Shown here piece after piece: positions 9,075-18,324 of a DNA stretch of 64,000 bases; within the stretch, counting starts at the first letter, position 1; each line of letters begins with the position of its first letter. This DNA is from Mucilaginibacter_A sp964251965. Lineage in GTDB: Bacteria > Bacteroidota > Bacteroidia > Sphingobacteriales > Sphingobacteriaceae. Where the stretch lies: contig CAXULQ010000002.1 of NCBI GenBank assembly GCA_964251965.1, positions 186,001-250,000 on the forward strand, given 5' to 3'. A program made the translations under genes and the position numbers. The notes beneath the pieces were generated by a model, which was not told the DNA's origin, did no database searches, and worked only from the letters and a program-made list of their open reading frames with translations.

Positions 9075-12000
9075 ATGAAAAAAGCTTTATTTTTTCTGTT
9101 AGCAAGTATTATTTCATTATCTGTTTTTGCTCAAAATAGGACTATAACAGGTGTGGTTACTGATGCAAAAGGCGGTTCAACTTTACCGGGCGTAAGCATA
9201 ACGGTAAAAGAGGTTCCGGGAATTGGGACACAAACAGATGCAAACGGCCGTTACAGCTTGGCTGTTCCCGCAAATGCCAAAACGCTCATTGTTAATTACA
9301 TTGGTTTTGGCACGCTTCAGGTCCCTATTACAGGTACGGTTGTAAACGCAGCCATCCGCGAAAACGCACAGCAGTTATCCGAAGTGGTTGTGGTAGGTTA
9401 CGGTACACAAACCCGTCAATCGGTTACGGGCGCAATAGCAGGCGTAACTGCTAAAGACATCCAGGAAACGCCGGTTACCACGGTAGAACAGGCCATACAA
9501 GGCAAAATCGCGGGTGTTTCTATTCAATCCAACAATGGAAAACTTGGGCAAGGCATGCAAATCAGGGTTCGCGGAACTTCTTCTTTATCAGCGAGCAACC
9601 AGCCGCTTTATGTTGTTGATGGCGTGCCGATTACTTCCAGCAGCCAGTCCGGTACTTCGGCAGCAACAAATCCCATTGCAGATATCAACTTTAACGACAT
9701 TGAATCTATTGATGTATTAAAAGATGCTTCTGCTTCGGCTATTTATGGTGCCCGTGCTTCCAACGGTGTCGTTTTAATCACTACCAAAAAAGGTAAGGCC
9801 GGTACGCCAAGCATCAATTTTAATGCGCAATTTGGCGATAGCCAGCCATCCCAGCACAGGCAGTTTTTAAACGCTGCGCAATATGTTCAAATAGAAGAAC
9901 GGGCAGGGTTAGGGGCAGCAACACAAGATTTTAATGCAGGCGATTTCCCAACGCTGGCAAGTGCGCAAGCCTACTACAAAAACCGCGTTGAAGGCCGTTT
10001 AACCCGTTATGCTGCTGGCAGCACCAACTGGCAAACTGCTTCTGTAAATACCGATTGGGAAAAACTGGCTTACCAGAAAGCGCCGCAATCGCAGTACGAT
10101 TTAAACTTATCTGGCGGAACAGATAAAACTACCTATTACATTGGCGGCCAGTACTTAGACCAAAAAGGTATTTTAGTTGGTAATAGTTTTAAAAGATATT
10201 CTGGCAGGATCAACCTCGATAGTAAACTATACAGCAATTTTACAGTTGGCATGAACTTAAGTTTTGCCAGAACAATTAATAACCGTGTATCCAATGATGA
10301 TGCTTTTTCTACACCTTTACAAATTGTAGCATTATCACCCATCACACCGGAAATTGATCCGCGTACAGGATTATTAAGCGGTACTTTGCCAAACGGTGTT
10401 GAAAGTACTTCTACGCTTGGCAGTACAGTTGCCAGTAATTACCCGGTTTACTATAACCCTTTGCTAAGTGTTAACAATGCTTATTATAACACCAATGTTT
10501 ACCGTACTTTGGGTAATGTTTATGGTGATTTAAAAATTGCAAAAGGGTTTTCCTTTCGTACAGAATTTGGTATTGACCAGCTAAACCAAAACGAGGAAAG
10601 TTATTACAACAGCTTAACCTTTAGAAATACAGCTACCTCAAATGGTTCAGGGTCTAATGATTATACGCAGGTTTTAAATTATAATACCAATAATTATTTT
10701 ACCTATAAAAATACTTTCGCCCAAAACCATATGGTGGATTTTACTGCCGGGTTGAATTATCAGTATGCACAAACAAACTTTAATTCTGCCAATGGTACTC
10801 AATTTCCTTCTGATGCTTACCGCCAAATATCTTCCGCAGCAACAACAACTGCTTCTTCCGGTAGTACAAATTATAGTTTCGTGGGCTATTTTTTAAGGGG
10901 AAATTATTCTTACAAAAATAAATACCTGGTTTCTGCCAGTGTGCGTGATGATGGTTCTTCGCGTTTTGGCGCTTCTCACCGTTATGGTATATTTCCTGCC
11001 GGCTCTGTCGGCTGGGTAGTAACGGAAGAAGATTTTATGAAAAACATTACTGCTTTAAGTTCATTAAAGTTGCGGGTTAGTTATGGCTTGACCGGTAATG
11101 CAGAAATCCCAAATTACTCTTCGCTTGGTTTGTTTACGGGCGATGCCAGCTACAATGGTGCAGCCGGACAGCGCATTTCGCAGCTTGCCAACCCCAATTT
11201 AAAATGGGAACAAACGGCGCAGTTTGACGCAGGTTTGGATTTCGGCTTCATTAACAACCGTATAACCGGCGCTTTTGATTTTTACCGCAAACAAACCAAA
11301 GATTTATTGCTGAACGTAAATATTCCGGGAACTTCCGGTTTTTCTACCCAGTTTCAAAACGCTGGCAATTTGTACAACCAAGGTTTAGAGTTTGCCGTAA
11401 CTACACAAAATTTGGTTGGTAAATTTAGGTGGTCAACCTCAGCCAATATCGCTTACAATAAAAACGTTGTTACTAACGTCGGTGGACAAATCATCGGCAC
11501 AAATGATTTAAACCGTGTGGTTGAAGGACAGCCGGTAGGTGTTTTTTATGGCCGGGAATATGCTGGTGTTGATCCGGCAAACGGTGATGCGATCTATTAT
11601 TTAAATACCACAAACCCAGATGGGACACGTAACCGCACTACAACCAACGATTATAATGCTGCGCAAAATGTAATCCTGGGCAATCCAACGCCTAAAATTA
11701 ATTATGGCTTCACCAATAATTTCGCTTTTAAAGGCTTTGACCTTGCGGTAACTTTTCAAGGTGTTTACGGAAACAAAATTTACAATGGCGGCGGCCAATA
11801 TATGAGTGCAAGTGCGGGTAATGGTTATGATAACCAAACTGTAGACCAGATGAATTACTGGAACAAACCGGGAGATATTACAGATGTGCCAGAACCGCGT
11901 TTGTCCTACGGAAACGGTGTTGCAGCATCCAGCCGCTATTTGTCTGATGGTTCTTATCTGCGATGCAAAGTGGTTTCTTTAGGTTACAATCTGCCAAAAA

Positions 12001-12197
12001 GTATTTTAAGTAAAATTAACGTAAGCAGGGCAAGAGTTTTTATGAATGCTTATAACCTGTTTTTGATTACCAAATACAAAGGCTGGGATCCAGAGGTAAA
12101 CTCTGATTATCAGGCTTCAAATATAAATTTGGGTGTTGATTTTTATTCAGCACCGCAACCACGGACGATTACTTTCGGCTTAAACATCGGTTTGTAA
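9075..12197 (+). CDS. SusC/RagA-family TonB-linked outer-membrane transporter
   Basis: The 1040-residue protein has a signal peptide (MKKALFFLLASIISLSVFAQ), then a carboxypeptidase-regulatory-like domain (TITGVVTDAKGGSTLPGVSI through about residue 100), a TonB-box-like VVVVGYG, a plug domain (GVSIQSNN, IRVRGTSSL, YVVDGVPI, IDVLKDASASAIYGARASNGVV) and a beta-barrel ending in an aromatic-rich strand. It imports an oligomeric substrate, probably glycan or peptide, using TonB energy. The lipoprotein partner follows 20 bp downstream. No sigma/anti-sigma or hybrid regulator gene is adjacent, so its regulation cannot be inferred. The chosen ATG at 9075 lies 3 bp after another ATG out of frame. Confidence 0.95.
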   Translation: MKKALFFLLASIISLSVFAQNRTITGVVTDAKGGSTLPGVSITVKEVPGIGTQTDANGRYSLAVPANAKTLIVNYIGFGTLQVPITGTVVNAAIRENAQQLSEVVVVGYGTQTRQSVTGAIAGVTAKDIQETPVTTVEQAIQGKIAGVSIQSNNGKLGQGMQIRVRGTSSLSASNQPLYVVDGVPITSSSQSGTSAATNPIADINFNDIESIDVLKDASASAIYGARASNGVVLITTKKGKAGTPSINFNAQFGDSQPSQHRQFLNAAQYVQIEERAGLGAATQDFNAGDFPTLASAQAYYKNRVEGRLTRYAAGSTNWQTASVNTDWEKLAYQKAPQSQYDLNLSGGTDKTTYYIGGQYLDQKGILVGNSFKRYSGRINLDSKLYSNFTVGMNLSFARTINNRVSNDDAFSTPLQIVALSPITPEIDPRTGLLSGTLPNGVESTSTLGSTVASNYPVYYNPLLSVNNAYYNTNVYRTLGNVYGDLKIAKGFSFRTEFGIDQLNQNEESYYNSLTFRNTATSNGSGSNDYTQVLNYNTNNYFTYKNTFAQNHMVDFTAGLNYQYAQTNFNSANGTQFPSDAYRQISSAATTTASSGSTNYSFVGYFLRGNYSYKNKYLVSASVRDDGSSRFGASHRYGIFPAGSVGWVVTEEDFMKNITALSSLKLRVSYGLTGNAEIPNYSSLGLFTGDASYNGAAGQRISQLANPNLKWEQTAQFDAGLDFGFINNRITGAFDFYRKQTKDLLLNVNIPGTSGFSTQFQNAGNLYNQGLEFAVTTQNLVGKFRWSTSANIAYNKNVVTNVGGQIIGTNDLNRVVEGQPVGVFYGREYAGVDPANGDAIYYLNTTNPDGTRNRTTTNDYNAAQNVILGNPTPKINYGFTNNFAFKGFDLAVTFQGVYGNKIYNGGGQYMSASAGNGYDNQTVDQMNYWNKPGDITDVPEPRLSYGNGVAASSRYLSDGSYLRCKVVSLGYNLPKSILSKINVSRARVFMNAYNLFLITKYKGWDPEVNSDYQASNINLGVDFYSAPQPRTITFGLNIGL

Positions 12198-12216
12198 TTC
12201 CTCTAAAAAAATAGAA

Positions 12217-13614
12217 ATGATGATAAAATCGAACATAAAAAATATAACATGTGCAGGTTTGATGCTTCTTTTATCGGCCTGTAATAAGCAGTTAGATTTA
12301 AAACCCACGCAAAGCATAGAAGCCAGCCAGGCTTTGTTAACAGCTAAAGATGTACAAATTACCTTAATTGGTGCTTACAGTAATTTAGCGGCTGACCGTA
12401 ACAATGTAGAAAATTTATATGGAGGATTAGTGTTTTTGATGCCTGATTTATTAGGTGGACAAAATATTATTGATTGGGCCGGAACTTACCAGCAGTTAAC
12501 GGAGATGACCAACCAATCCATCACCGTTAATAATTCTTTTGTGGCGAATCTTTGGTTAACCGCTTACCAAAATATCAACCAGTTAAATTATGTGATTTCT
12601 GCTTTGGATAAAGTTACGGTTGCTGCCGACCGTGACCGTATCGAAGGCGAAGCCAAGTTTTTACGGGGAATGAATTATTTTGATTTGGTGAGGTTATACG
12701 GCAGGGCCTGGAACGATGGCGACCCGAACACGAACCTTGGTGTGCCCATTGTTTTGACACCAACTACCAAAATCGATCCAACTTCGGATGTGCCGCGGGC
12801 AACAGTTGCACAAGTTTATGCCCAGGTTTTATCCGACCTTACTACTGCCGAAACTAAACTCCCTGCATCTAACTCTTTTTATGCCAGTAAATACGCGGCC
12901 TCTGCTTTACTGTCTCGCGTTTATATGCAAAAGTTAGATTATCCAAATGCTGCTGCCGAAGCAAATAATGTAATCAGTTCTAATGTTTACAGTTTAAACA
13001 GTACTTACGCAGCAGAATTTCCTTTTCCAGGCCCGGTTCATGTTGATAACACACCAGAAGATATTTTTGCTGTTCAGGTTACAACCCAGCAGGGTATAAA
13101 CAGCCAAAATGAATTTTATGGTTCTGCTACTTATAACGGACGCGGCGATGCTGCTGTTTTGCCTACCTTTTTAACTGAATTTGAAAATGGCGATTCCCGT
13201 GGTACATTTTTTTATAATGAAGGAACAGCGCCCAATATTTCCATTTATTCATCCAAATTCAGAAATCAATTTGGTAACATCAGGATTGTGCGCTTAGCCG
13301 AAATGTATTTAAACCGTGCCGAAGCGAATTTAAGGATCGGCGCAACTTCTGCCATTGGCGCCACACCTTTAAGCGATGTAAATAAAATCAGGACAAGGGC
13401 TGGCTTGGCCTCGCTTGCAGTTGCCACGGTTACAAACGTGTTGACAGAACGCAGGCACGAATTAGCTTTTGAAGGAGGTTTCTTTTTGCACGATGCCAAA
13501 CGTACACAGCAAAACGTTGGTGCGTTGCCCTGGAATTCCCCCAAACTGGTTTTCCCGGTTCCGCAGCGTGAAATTATCGCCAACCCTAATTTAAAGCAGA
13601 ATACCGGATATTAA
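12217..13614 (+). CDS. SusD/RagB-family substrate-binding lipoprotein
   Basis: The 465-residue partner of the preceding SusC protein captures substrate on the cell surface and caps the transporter. The lipoprotein signal ends LMLLLSACN with Cys at about residue 22. TPR-like helices include ANLWLTAYQNINQLNYVI and AKFLRGMNYFDLVRLYG. The C-terminus RRHELAFEGGFFLHDAKR followed by PQREIIANPNLKQN is characteristic. The signal peptide codons for MLLLS contain an exact copy of the dispersed motif in reverse orientation (12262-12273). The gene ends just before another copy (13619-13630) and a strong hairpin. Confidence 0.95.
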   Translation: MMIKSNIKNITCAGLMLLLSACNKQLDLKPTQSIEASQALLTAKDVQITLIGAYSNLAADRNNVENLYGGLVFLMPDLLGGQNIIDWAGTYQQLTEMTNQSITVNNSFVANLWLTAYQNINQLNYVISALDKVTVAADRDRIEGEAKFLRGMNYFDLVRLYGRAWNDGDPNTNLGVPIVLTPTTKIDPTSDVPRATVAQVYAQVLSDLTTAETKLPASNSFYASKYAASALLSRVYMQKLDYPNAAAEANNVISSNVYSLNSTYAAEFPFPGPVHVDNTPEDIFAVQVTTQQGINSQNEFYGSATYNGRGDAAVLPTFLTEFENGDSRGTFFYNEGTAPNISIYSSKFRNQFGNIRIVRLAEMYLNRAEANLRIGATSAIGATPLSDVNKIRTRAGLASLAVATVTNVLTERRHELAFEGGFFLHDAKRTQQNVGALPWNSPKLVFPVPQREIIANPNLKQNTGY

Positions 13615-13662
13615 TTGAATGCTTCTTTTAGCTAGTAAATTTTTATATTGATTTTATACCGA

Positions 13663-13705
13663 TAAAAACTGAAGGCCGGGAAAATTTCCCGGCCTTCAGT
13701 TTTTA
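13663..13705. terminator. Bidirectional terminator between SusD and the PAS kinase
   Basis: A perfect 21-bp inverted repeat (13663-13683 and 13685-13705) with a GC-rich core, GGCCGGG/CCCGGCC, has AAAAA and TTTTT at its outer ends, so it can terminate transcription from both convergent genes. Its outer flank GATAAAAACTG resembles the sister motif GATAAAAACAG. Confidence 0.9.
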
Positions 13706-13809
13706 CACTTGTTTTTTACGGATCTTCGGCATTTTACAGAAAGAATAATAATGGTTGGAGTTTGACGCCCCATCTCCACTTCAAAACTTAATATTTCTTA
13801 ATCCACTGT

Positions 13810-15378
13810 TTAAATAGCAACTAATGGTAAGGAAAAATAAAATGTTGACCCTTTCCCAAGCTCGCTTTCTATCCAAAACCTGCCATTGTGCCTTTTTATA
13901 ATTTCACCTGAAATAAATAAGCCCAAGCCTAAGCCATTAAAATAAATAGCAGTTTTATCAACACGGTAATAACGCTCGAACAAATGATCGAGGTCTTTAT
14001 CTGCTATGCCGATACCAAAGTCTTGAACAGAAACTATAAGGCTGCCCGCAATAGTTTTTTGCTTAACAACCACCCGGTCTGCATTAGGGGAATACTTCAC
14101 TGCGTTGCTTAAAAAATTACTTAATACCTGTTCGATACGTAACTTATCTCCTTTAAAAAAAACCTGCACAGAGTTTTCCAGAATAATTTGATGCCTAAAG
14201 GATAAGTTTTGTACTACTTCTATACTTTGCTTAACGGCTTCCTCAAAATCAAACTCCTCAATATTATAAACTAATTTGCCTGAATTAATCATCGTAACGT
14301 CCAGCAAGTCGGCTATTAGCCTTTCCATTTGTTTAATTGGTGTTGCCAATTTCCCAACAAGTGATTTAATCTTTTCCGGGTCATTGCTTCTTTTGATGAT
14401 CTGGTTATAAGCCTTGATACTGGTTAAAGGTGTTTTTAGCTCATGGCTGGCAATGTTTAGAAACTCATCTTTTTTATGTTCATTATTTTTCTGATTGTCA
14501 ATATCTGTGCTTGTTCCTAACCATAAGGCAATTACCCCTTTGTCAATAATAGGTATTGCCCGACTCAAATACCATTTATAAAGGCCGTCTTTTCCTTTAA
14601 ATCGTAGTTCCATGGTATATTCTTTGCCCGTTTGCAAAGCCTGCTGCCACACTTCTGCACATGCTGTCAAGTCATCCGGGTGTACAAATTGCCGCCGTCC
14701 GTGTCCTACCAAATCTTTGGCATCACGGCCAAAGTATTCGCAAATCTGTCGGTTCACATAGCTAATCCTGCCATCGGGTGTGGTTGTCCATACGTGGTTA
14801 GGGATTATGTTTGTCATCGATAGGAACCGTTTTTCGTTTACCTGTAAAAGGTCTAATGCCTCCTTTCGCGCCTGAATATTTTCGATTAAGGTATATCCAA
14901 GTGGCTCTCCGTCTTCCATAAAAAGGATGGAAGTAACGTTGACCCAAATGATCGAACCATCACGCCTTATCAAACAAGTTTCCAAACTAAATGAAGGCAG
15001 TTTAAGGTTCCATAATTTTTGTTGTAATAACTGCCAGTCTTCTTTAAAATCTGGATGTGAGAAATCAATAATTACCTTTCCGATAAGATCCTGCTTCGTA
15101 CCGAAACCCAGCAACTCCACCATAGACTGGTTCACCTGTAATATTTTAAGGTCAGAAGCTATAATTTTATTTCCTAAAAGGGAATTTTCAAAAACGCCAA
15201 GGTATCGTCCTTGGCTTTCCTGGCTTTTCACTCTGGTTTTTTCCTGCTTATAATTGTTGGTAGTTATTGGCAACTGCGCCGTTTTTAAAGCTGTGTTTTC
15301 TTCTTTTAATCGTTTATTTTCTTCCTGCAAAGCAGTAAGAAAGCTGTTAAATTTAGTACTATCGTTTTCGTTTAACAT
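13810..15378 (-). CDS. PAS-domain sensor histidine kinase
   Basis: The 522-residue protein has a short coiled coil (about 17-35), a first PAS/PAC domain (about 58-172), a second PAS domain (about 181-293), a HisKA dimerisation domain with His312 in NIASHELKTPLT, and a HATPase_c domain (NFLSNAVKYS N box, VQDFGIGIAD G1 box, GLGLGLFIS G2 box). No membrane segment is visible, so it is probably cytoplasmic. There is no adjacent response regulator; the single-domain regulator at 42318 is a possible partner. The N-terminal part is close to the truncated protein at 63360, including the shared SLLGNKIIASDLKILQVN segment, so the two are paralogues. Confidence 0.9.
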   Translation of the reverse strand: MLNENDSTKFNSFLTALQEENKRLKEENTALKTAQLPITTNNYKQEKTRVKSQESQGRYLGVFENSLLGNKIIASDLKILQVNQSMVELLGFGTKQDLIGKVIIDFSHPDFKEDWQLLQQKLWNLKLPSFSLETCLIRRDGSIIWVNVTSILFMEDGEPLGYTLIENIQARKEALDLLQVNEKRFLSMTNIIPNHVWTTTPDGRISYVNRQICEYFGRDAKDLVGHGRRQFVHPDDLTACAEVWQQALQTGKEYTMELRFKGKDGLYKWYLSRAIPIIDKGVIALWLGTSTDIDNQKNNEHKKDEFLNIASHELKTPLTSIKAYNQIIKRSNDPEKIKSLVGKLATPIKQMERLIADLLDVTMINSGKLVYNIEEFDFEEAVKQSIEVVQNLSFRHQIILENSVQVFFKGDKLRIEQVLSNFLSNAVKYSPNADRVVVKQKTIAGSLIVSVQDFGIGIADKDLDHLFERYYRVDKTAIYFNGLGLGLFISGEIIKRHNGRFWIESELGKGSTFYFSLPLVAI

Positions 15379-15533
15379 TTAGGGGGATAAAGCTTCTTTA
15401 GGTTTATTAAAATAAGCTTGCATTATATTGCTACAAACCATATAGAATAATGTTCCATACCTTGAACTAATGATTTCCTAACCCAACTAAAAAATTTAAA
15501 TTTTTTACCACCCATTTTTTTGCTCAACTTTCT

Positions 15534-15715
15534 TTTGGCTGTGTCCCTCTAAAAGCATCCAGTTTTTCAATCCGTTCTAATTTTACAGGTTTGCCGGTTC
15601 TGGCCGATTCGTAAATCGCTTCCATAATTTTCTGGTATAGCTTCGTGTCCTTCAAATTATAGATTTCCAAATCCAAACAATAGATACAATTTCCAATCCA
15701 AGTAACAAAACCCGC
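15534..15715 (-). pseudogene. C-terminal relic of a Gfo/Idh/MocA-type oxidoreductase
   Basis: The minus-strand frame reads KIMEAIYESARTGKPVKLER and ends in a stop at 15534-15536. It is nearly identical, in DNA and protein, to the last 35 codons of the intact oxidoreductase gene at 16774. Further upstream the frame stays open (about 15640-15715) but has lost clear similarity. An exact motif copy (15716-15727) marks its upstream edge and includes an in-frame stop. It is either what remains of a tandem duplicate or a decayed neighbour. Confidence 0.8.
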
Positions 15716-15933
15716 ATGCTTCTTTTAGTACATAAAAACTTACAAGTACAATTGTAATTTAACAATTGCCCAACCTAAAATTAACTTGGTTTTTTAAAAT
15801 AAAGCTTGTAAGTTTATAATAACCAATTTATTGCCTGGTAATTTTTAGGTTAATTTTTAATATTACCAGTTTCTTGTACTGCCTTTACCGTATAAACTTC
15901 TACTTTTCTTTTTGTTGCCCTTAGTTTTATAAA

Positions 15934-16530
15934 ATGCTTATGAAAAAACTAAACTGCCTTTTTGGGAAACCTGCTAAAAGTCTTTCCTTATTTTCTTTAC
16001 TGTGCTTATTGCTTTTTATTAATATGAAATGCAAAAAGGATAGTGTAAACCTTATTGACCGGTTACCTCCTGCTACGCAAACCGGAGCTAATACATTTGG
16101 GTGCTTGGTTAATGGGCAGGTGTTTTTACCAAAAGGTGTATTATTTGGCCCACCATTTATAACAAGCTCTTATGTATATTTAACTAGACCGAACGCTACC
16201 GGTAACTATTTTAATGTTAGTGGTACAAAAAAGAACAGCAATACTAATGAGTCGGTCAGTATAAATCTTGAAGATCTAAATTTAGTGCAAGGACAAAAAT
16301 ATATTCTAAAAAATTACCCCAATGTCGGTGAAGCATTTGCTCAATATTATACTGTAGACCTAAAAGGGAATATTAACAGTTATATTACAAATAGTATTTT
16401 TAATGGTGAATTATACATCTCAAAATTTGAGGAAGCGAAAGGGATTATTTCCGGCAATTTCTGGTTTGATGCAGTAAACAGTAAAGGGGAAAAGGTAGAA
16501 GTACGGGAAGGGCGTTTTGATGTGCGGTGA
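15934..16530 (+). CDS. Predicted lipoprotein, DUF6252-like
   Basis: The product is 198 residues from the ATG at 15934, or two shorter from the ATG at 15940, which gives a more usual MKKLN start. A hydrophobic stretch (SLLCLLLFINMKC) ends in a Cys that could be lipidated. The conserved LPPATQTGANTFGCLVNGQ segment is typical of Bacteroidota lipoproteins I associate with DUF6252, a family of unknown function with beta-rich C-terminal parts. The C-terminus (GISGNF-like IISGNFWFDA, then VREGRFDVR) fits that. Followed closely by a tiny secreted frame at 16559. No functional role can be read. Confidence 0.65.
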   Translation: MLMKKLNCLFGKPAKSLSLFSLLCLLLFINMKCKKDSVNLIDRLPPATQTGANTFGCLVNGQVFLPKGVLFGPPFITSSYVYLTRPNATGNYFNVSGTKKNSNTNESVSINLEDLNLVQGQKYILKNYPNVGEAFAQYYTVDLKGNINSYITNSIFNGELYISKFEEAKGIISGNFWFDAVNSKGEKVEVREGRFDVR

Positions 16531-16558
16531 TAAATGTAAACTTTTAAAACTAAGCAAT

Positions 16559-16714
16559 ATGAAAAAAATCTACCTTTTAATTGCAGTACTACTATTGCTT
16601 TTAAATTTCGGCGCAAAAAAAACATTAGCTCAAAATATCTCTGCAGATGCCGTAATAGACAGCAGCTTTTACCAACGGATGGAAATGCAATCATTATCAA
16701 TTTTTTACCGATAA
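16559..16714 (+). CDS. Small secreted peptide or truncated exported protein
   Basis: The 51-residue frame starts 28 bp after the preceding lipoprotein stop and consists of a good signal peptide (MKKIYLLIAVLLLLLNFG, cleavage near LAQ) plus about 26 residues. The stop codon TAA is the first three bases of a sister-form motif copy (16712-16723). The short mature part with no recognisable domain suggests a gene cut short, perhaps when the motif arose. It could also be a genuine small secreted peptide. Confidence 0.45.
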   Translation: MKKIYLLIAVLLLLLNFGAKKTLAQNISADAVIDSSFYQRMEMQSLSIFYR

Positions 16715-16757
16715 AAACAGCATGGCCGCGAATCATTTCCCGGCCATGCTTCTTTTA
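16712..16757. terminator. Hairpin made from one copy of each motif form
   Basis: TAAAAACAGCAT (16712-16723) faces ATGCTTCTTTTA (16746-16757), with GGCCG/CGGCC extending the stem inward. The T-rich ends on both sides suit termination of both the rightward small gene and the leftward oxidoreductase gene that stops at 16774. Two mismatched positions are exactly the bases that differ between the two motif forms. Confidence 0.75.
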
Positions 16758-16773
16758 CCATCTATTTTTTTGA

Positions 16774-18105
16774 TTACCCTTCCTTCGGTGGCGTCCCTCT
16801 AAAAGCATCCAATTTTTCAATCCGTTCTAATTTCACAAGTTTTCCGGTGCGAGCGGATTCGTAAATCGCTTCCATAATTTTCTGGTCCTGCAAACCTTCT
16901 TCGCCGGGCGTGTAGGGCGTTTTGTTATCGATCACACATTCCGAAAAATGGTCAATTTCTAAAGCAAACTGGTTTTGTTCCGGTAATTTGGGGTTCATTT
17001 TATTTTGCACTTTGCCTTCTGCATGTCCAACTTCCGGCATTAAACCTTTATAATCAAAAGCCGGGTCCATACCAAACCAGCCGCCGTTATCGGCATAACA
17101 ACGGTAATGTTTGGAGTTGTGCGCGCCGTAACTGCAAGTGTTGTTGGCAATGGCACCGCTCGGGAAAAACATCTGGAACATTACAGCTTCTTCCACTTCT
17201 GTAAAACGCGGATCGCCGGGCGTGGTAAAAGTCATCGCATTAACCATATAAGGTTCTTCGCCTAACAAAAAACGGTTGGTGTTGATGTCGTACAAACCAA
17301 TATCAGGCAAAGAGCCGCCGCCCGCCAATGCTTTTTTTAACCGCCATTGTTTTGGGTCGCCAATGTTTTGCACATTGTTAGAAGAAATCACTTTTACCTT
17401 ACCAAATTTTTGCTGCCGCGCATATTGCATCATTTGCCGGTTGTTCGGCTCGTATTGGATGCGGTAGGCAATCATCAGCTTTTTGCCCGCTTTTTTACAG
17501 GCATCAATCATTCTTTCTGCGGATTTAGATGAAGTGGTCATCGGTTTTTCACACAAAACATGTTTGCCTGCTTTTGCCGAACGGACAACAAATTCCTCGT
17601 GCATAGAATTTGGCAAAACAATGTAAACAGCATCAATTTCGGGGTTATTCCTGATGTTGTCGAAATTTTGATAGTTGTAAATATTTTTCTGCGGAATGTC
17701 GTACTGCTGGGCAACTTTTTGTGCTTTTGCTGCATCTCCGCTTACCAACGCTACTGGTTTAGAATTTTTACAAGCGCCAAAAGCTTCCATAATTTGTCCT
17801 AAAGTCAGTTCGCCTAAACCCACAATGGCATAACCCACGCGCTTCTCTTTAGGAAGAATAGTTGGCAGGGACAATTGTTCGCCTTCGCTTTTGGCGTGTT
17901 GGCTGGGCACTTCTACTTTAATTGCAGCAGACATAGGCCCGGGATTGCCGCTGCCGTTCGTAGTTTGCGCAATGGCCGTACTTCCAGTCAATAAATCGCC
18001 TGCAACTGCGGCGGCAATAATCCCTTTTCCTGCACTTTCTATAAATTGCCGTCTGTCGTAAGTTTGGGTTGATGTAACCGGCATTGTTTCTTTAAAATCT
18101 GTCAT
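16774..18105 (-). CDS. Tat-exported Gfo/Idh/MocA-family oxidoreductase
   Basis: The 443-residue protein begins with a twin-arginine signal (YDRRQFIESAGKGIIAAAV), so it is probably folded in the cytoplasm with its nucleotide and exported to the periplasm. The Rossmann turn VGYAIVGLGELTLGQI (about 90-105) and the CEKPMTTS motif (about 190) with its conserved Lys are diagnostic of the glucose-fructose oxidoreductase family. Likely substrate is a sugar or sugar derivative, by family. A C-terminal relic of a near-identical gene lies at 15534. The upstream gap to the divergent cdaA gene holds three motif copies. Confidence 0.9.
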   Translation of the reverse strand: MTDFKETMPVTSTQTYDRRQFIESAGKGIIAAAVAGDLLTGSTAIAQTTNGSGNPGPMSAAIKVEVPSQHAKSEGEQLSLPTILPKEKRVGYAIVGLGELTLGQIMEAFGACKNSKPVALVSGDAAKAQKVAQQYDIPQKNIYNYQNFDNIRNNPEIDAVYIVLPNSMHEEFVVRSAKAGKHVLCEKPMTTSSKSAERMIDACKKAGKKLMIAYRIQYEPNNRQMMQYARQQKFGKVKVISSNNVQNIGDPKQWRLKKALAGGGSLPDIGLYDINTNRFLLGEEPYMVNAMTFTTPGDPRFTEVEEAVMFQMFFPSGAIANNTCSYGAHNSKHYRCYADNGGWFGMDPAFDYKGLMPEVGHAEGKVQNKMNPKLPEQNQFALEIDHFSECVIDNKTPYTPGEEGLQDQKIMEAIYESARTGKLVKLERIEKLDAFRGTPPKEG

Positions 18106-18200
18106 GTGTTTTTATTTCGAGGATTAATAATTAAGATTGAAATCGTTTCCCAAAAAACTGTTGTGTTATGCTTTAGTTTCCAATAAATCAAATTTTTATG

Positions 18201-18266
18201 GGTAAAAGAAGTATTACAATTTGCATGCTTCTTTTACCAGCTAACTTTCAAGAATAAAAGAAGTAT
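18201..18266. repeat. Three motif copies between divergent genes
   Basis: Forward 18203-18214 (GTAT variant), reverse 18225-18236 and forward 18255-18266. The first two form an inverted pair, GGTAAAAGAAGTAT against ATGCTTCTTTTACC, with one G-T pair and a 10-base loop. Because the flanking genes diverge, this is not a place where a terminator is needed. Confidence 0.85.
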
Positions 18267-18324
18267 AAACCGTTAATTGATGCCTTAATTTTCCGGTTTG
18301 CCAGAATATATTAACTTCGTGCAA

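Noticed and set aside
14392..14403. Possible motif copy inside the PAS kinase (TTGCTTCTTTTG)
   Set aside because: Two mismatches to the core, so not counted.
18298..18324. TTG start for cdaA adding nine residues
   Set aside because: The ATG at 18325 gives a normal N-terminus leading directly into the first membrane segment.
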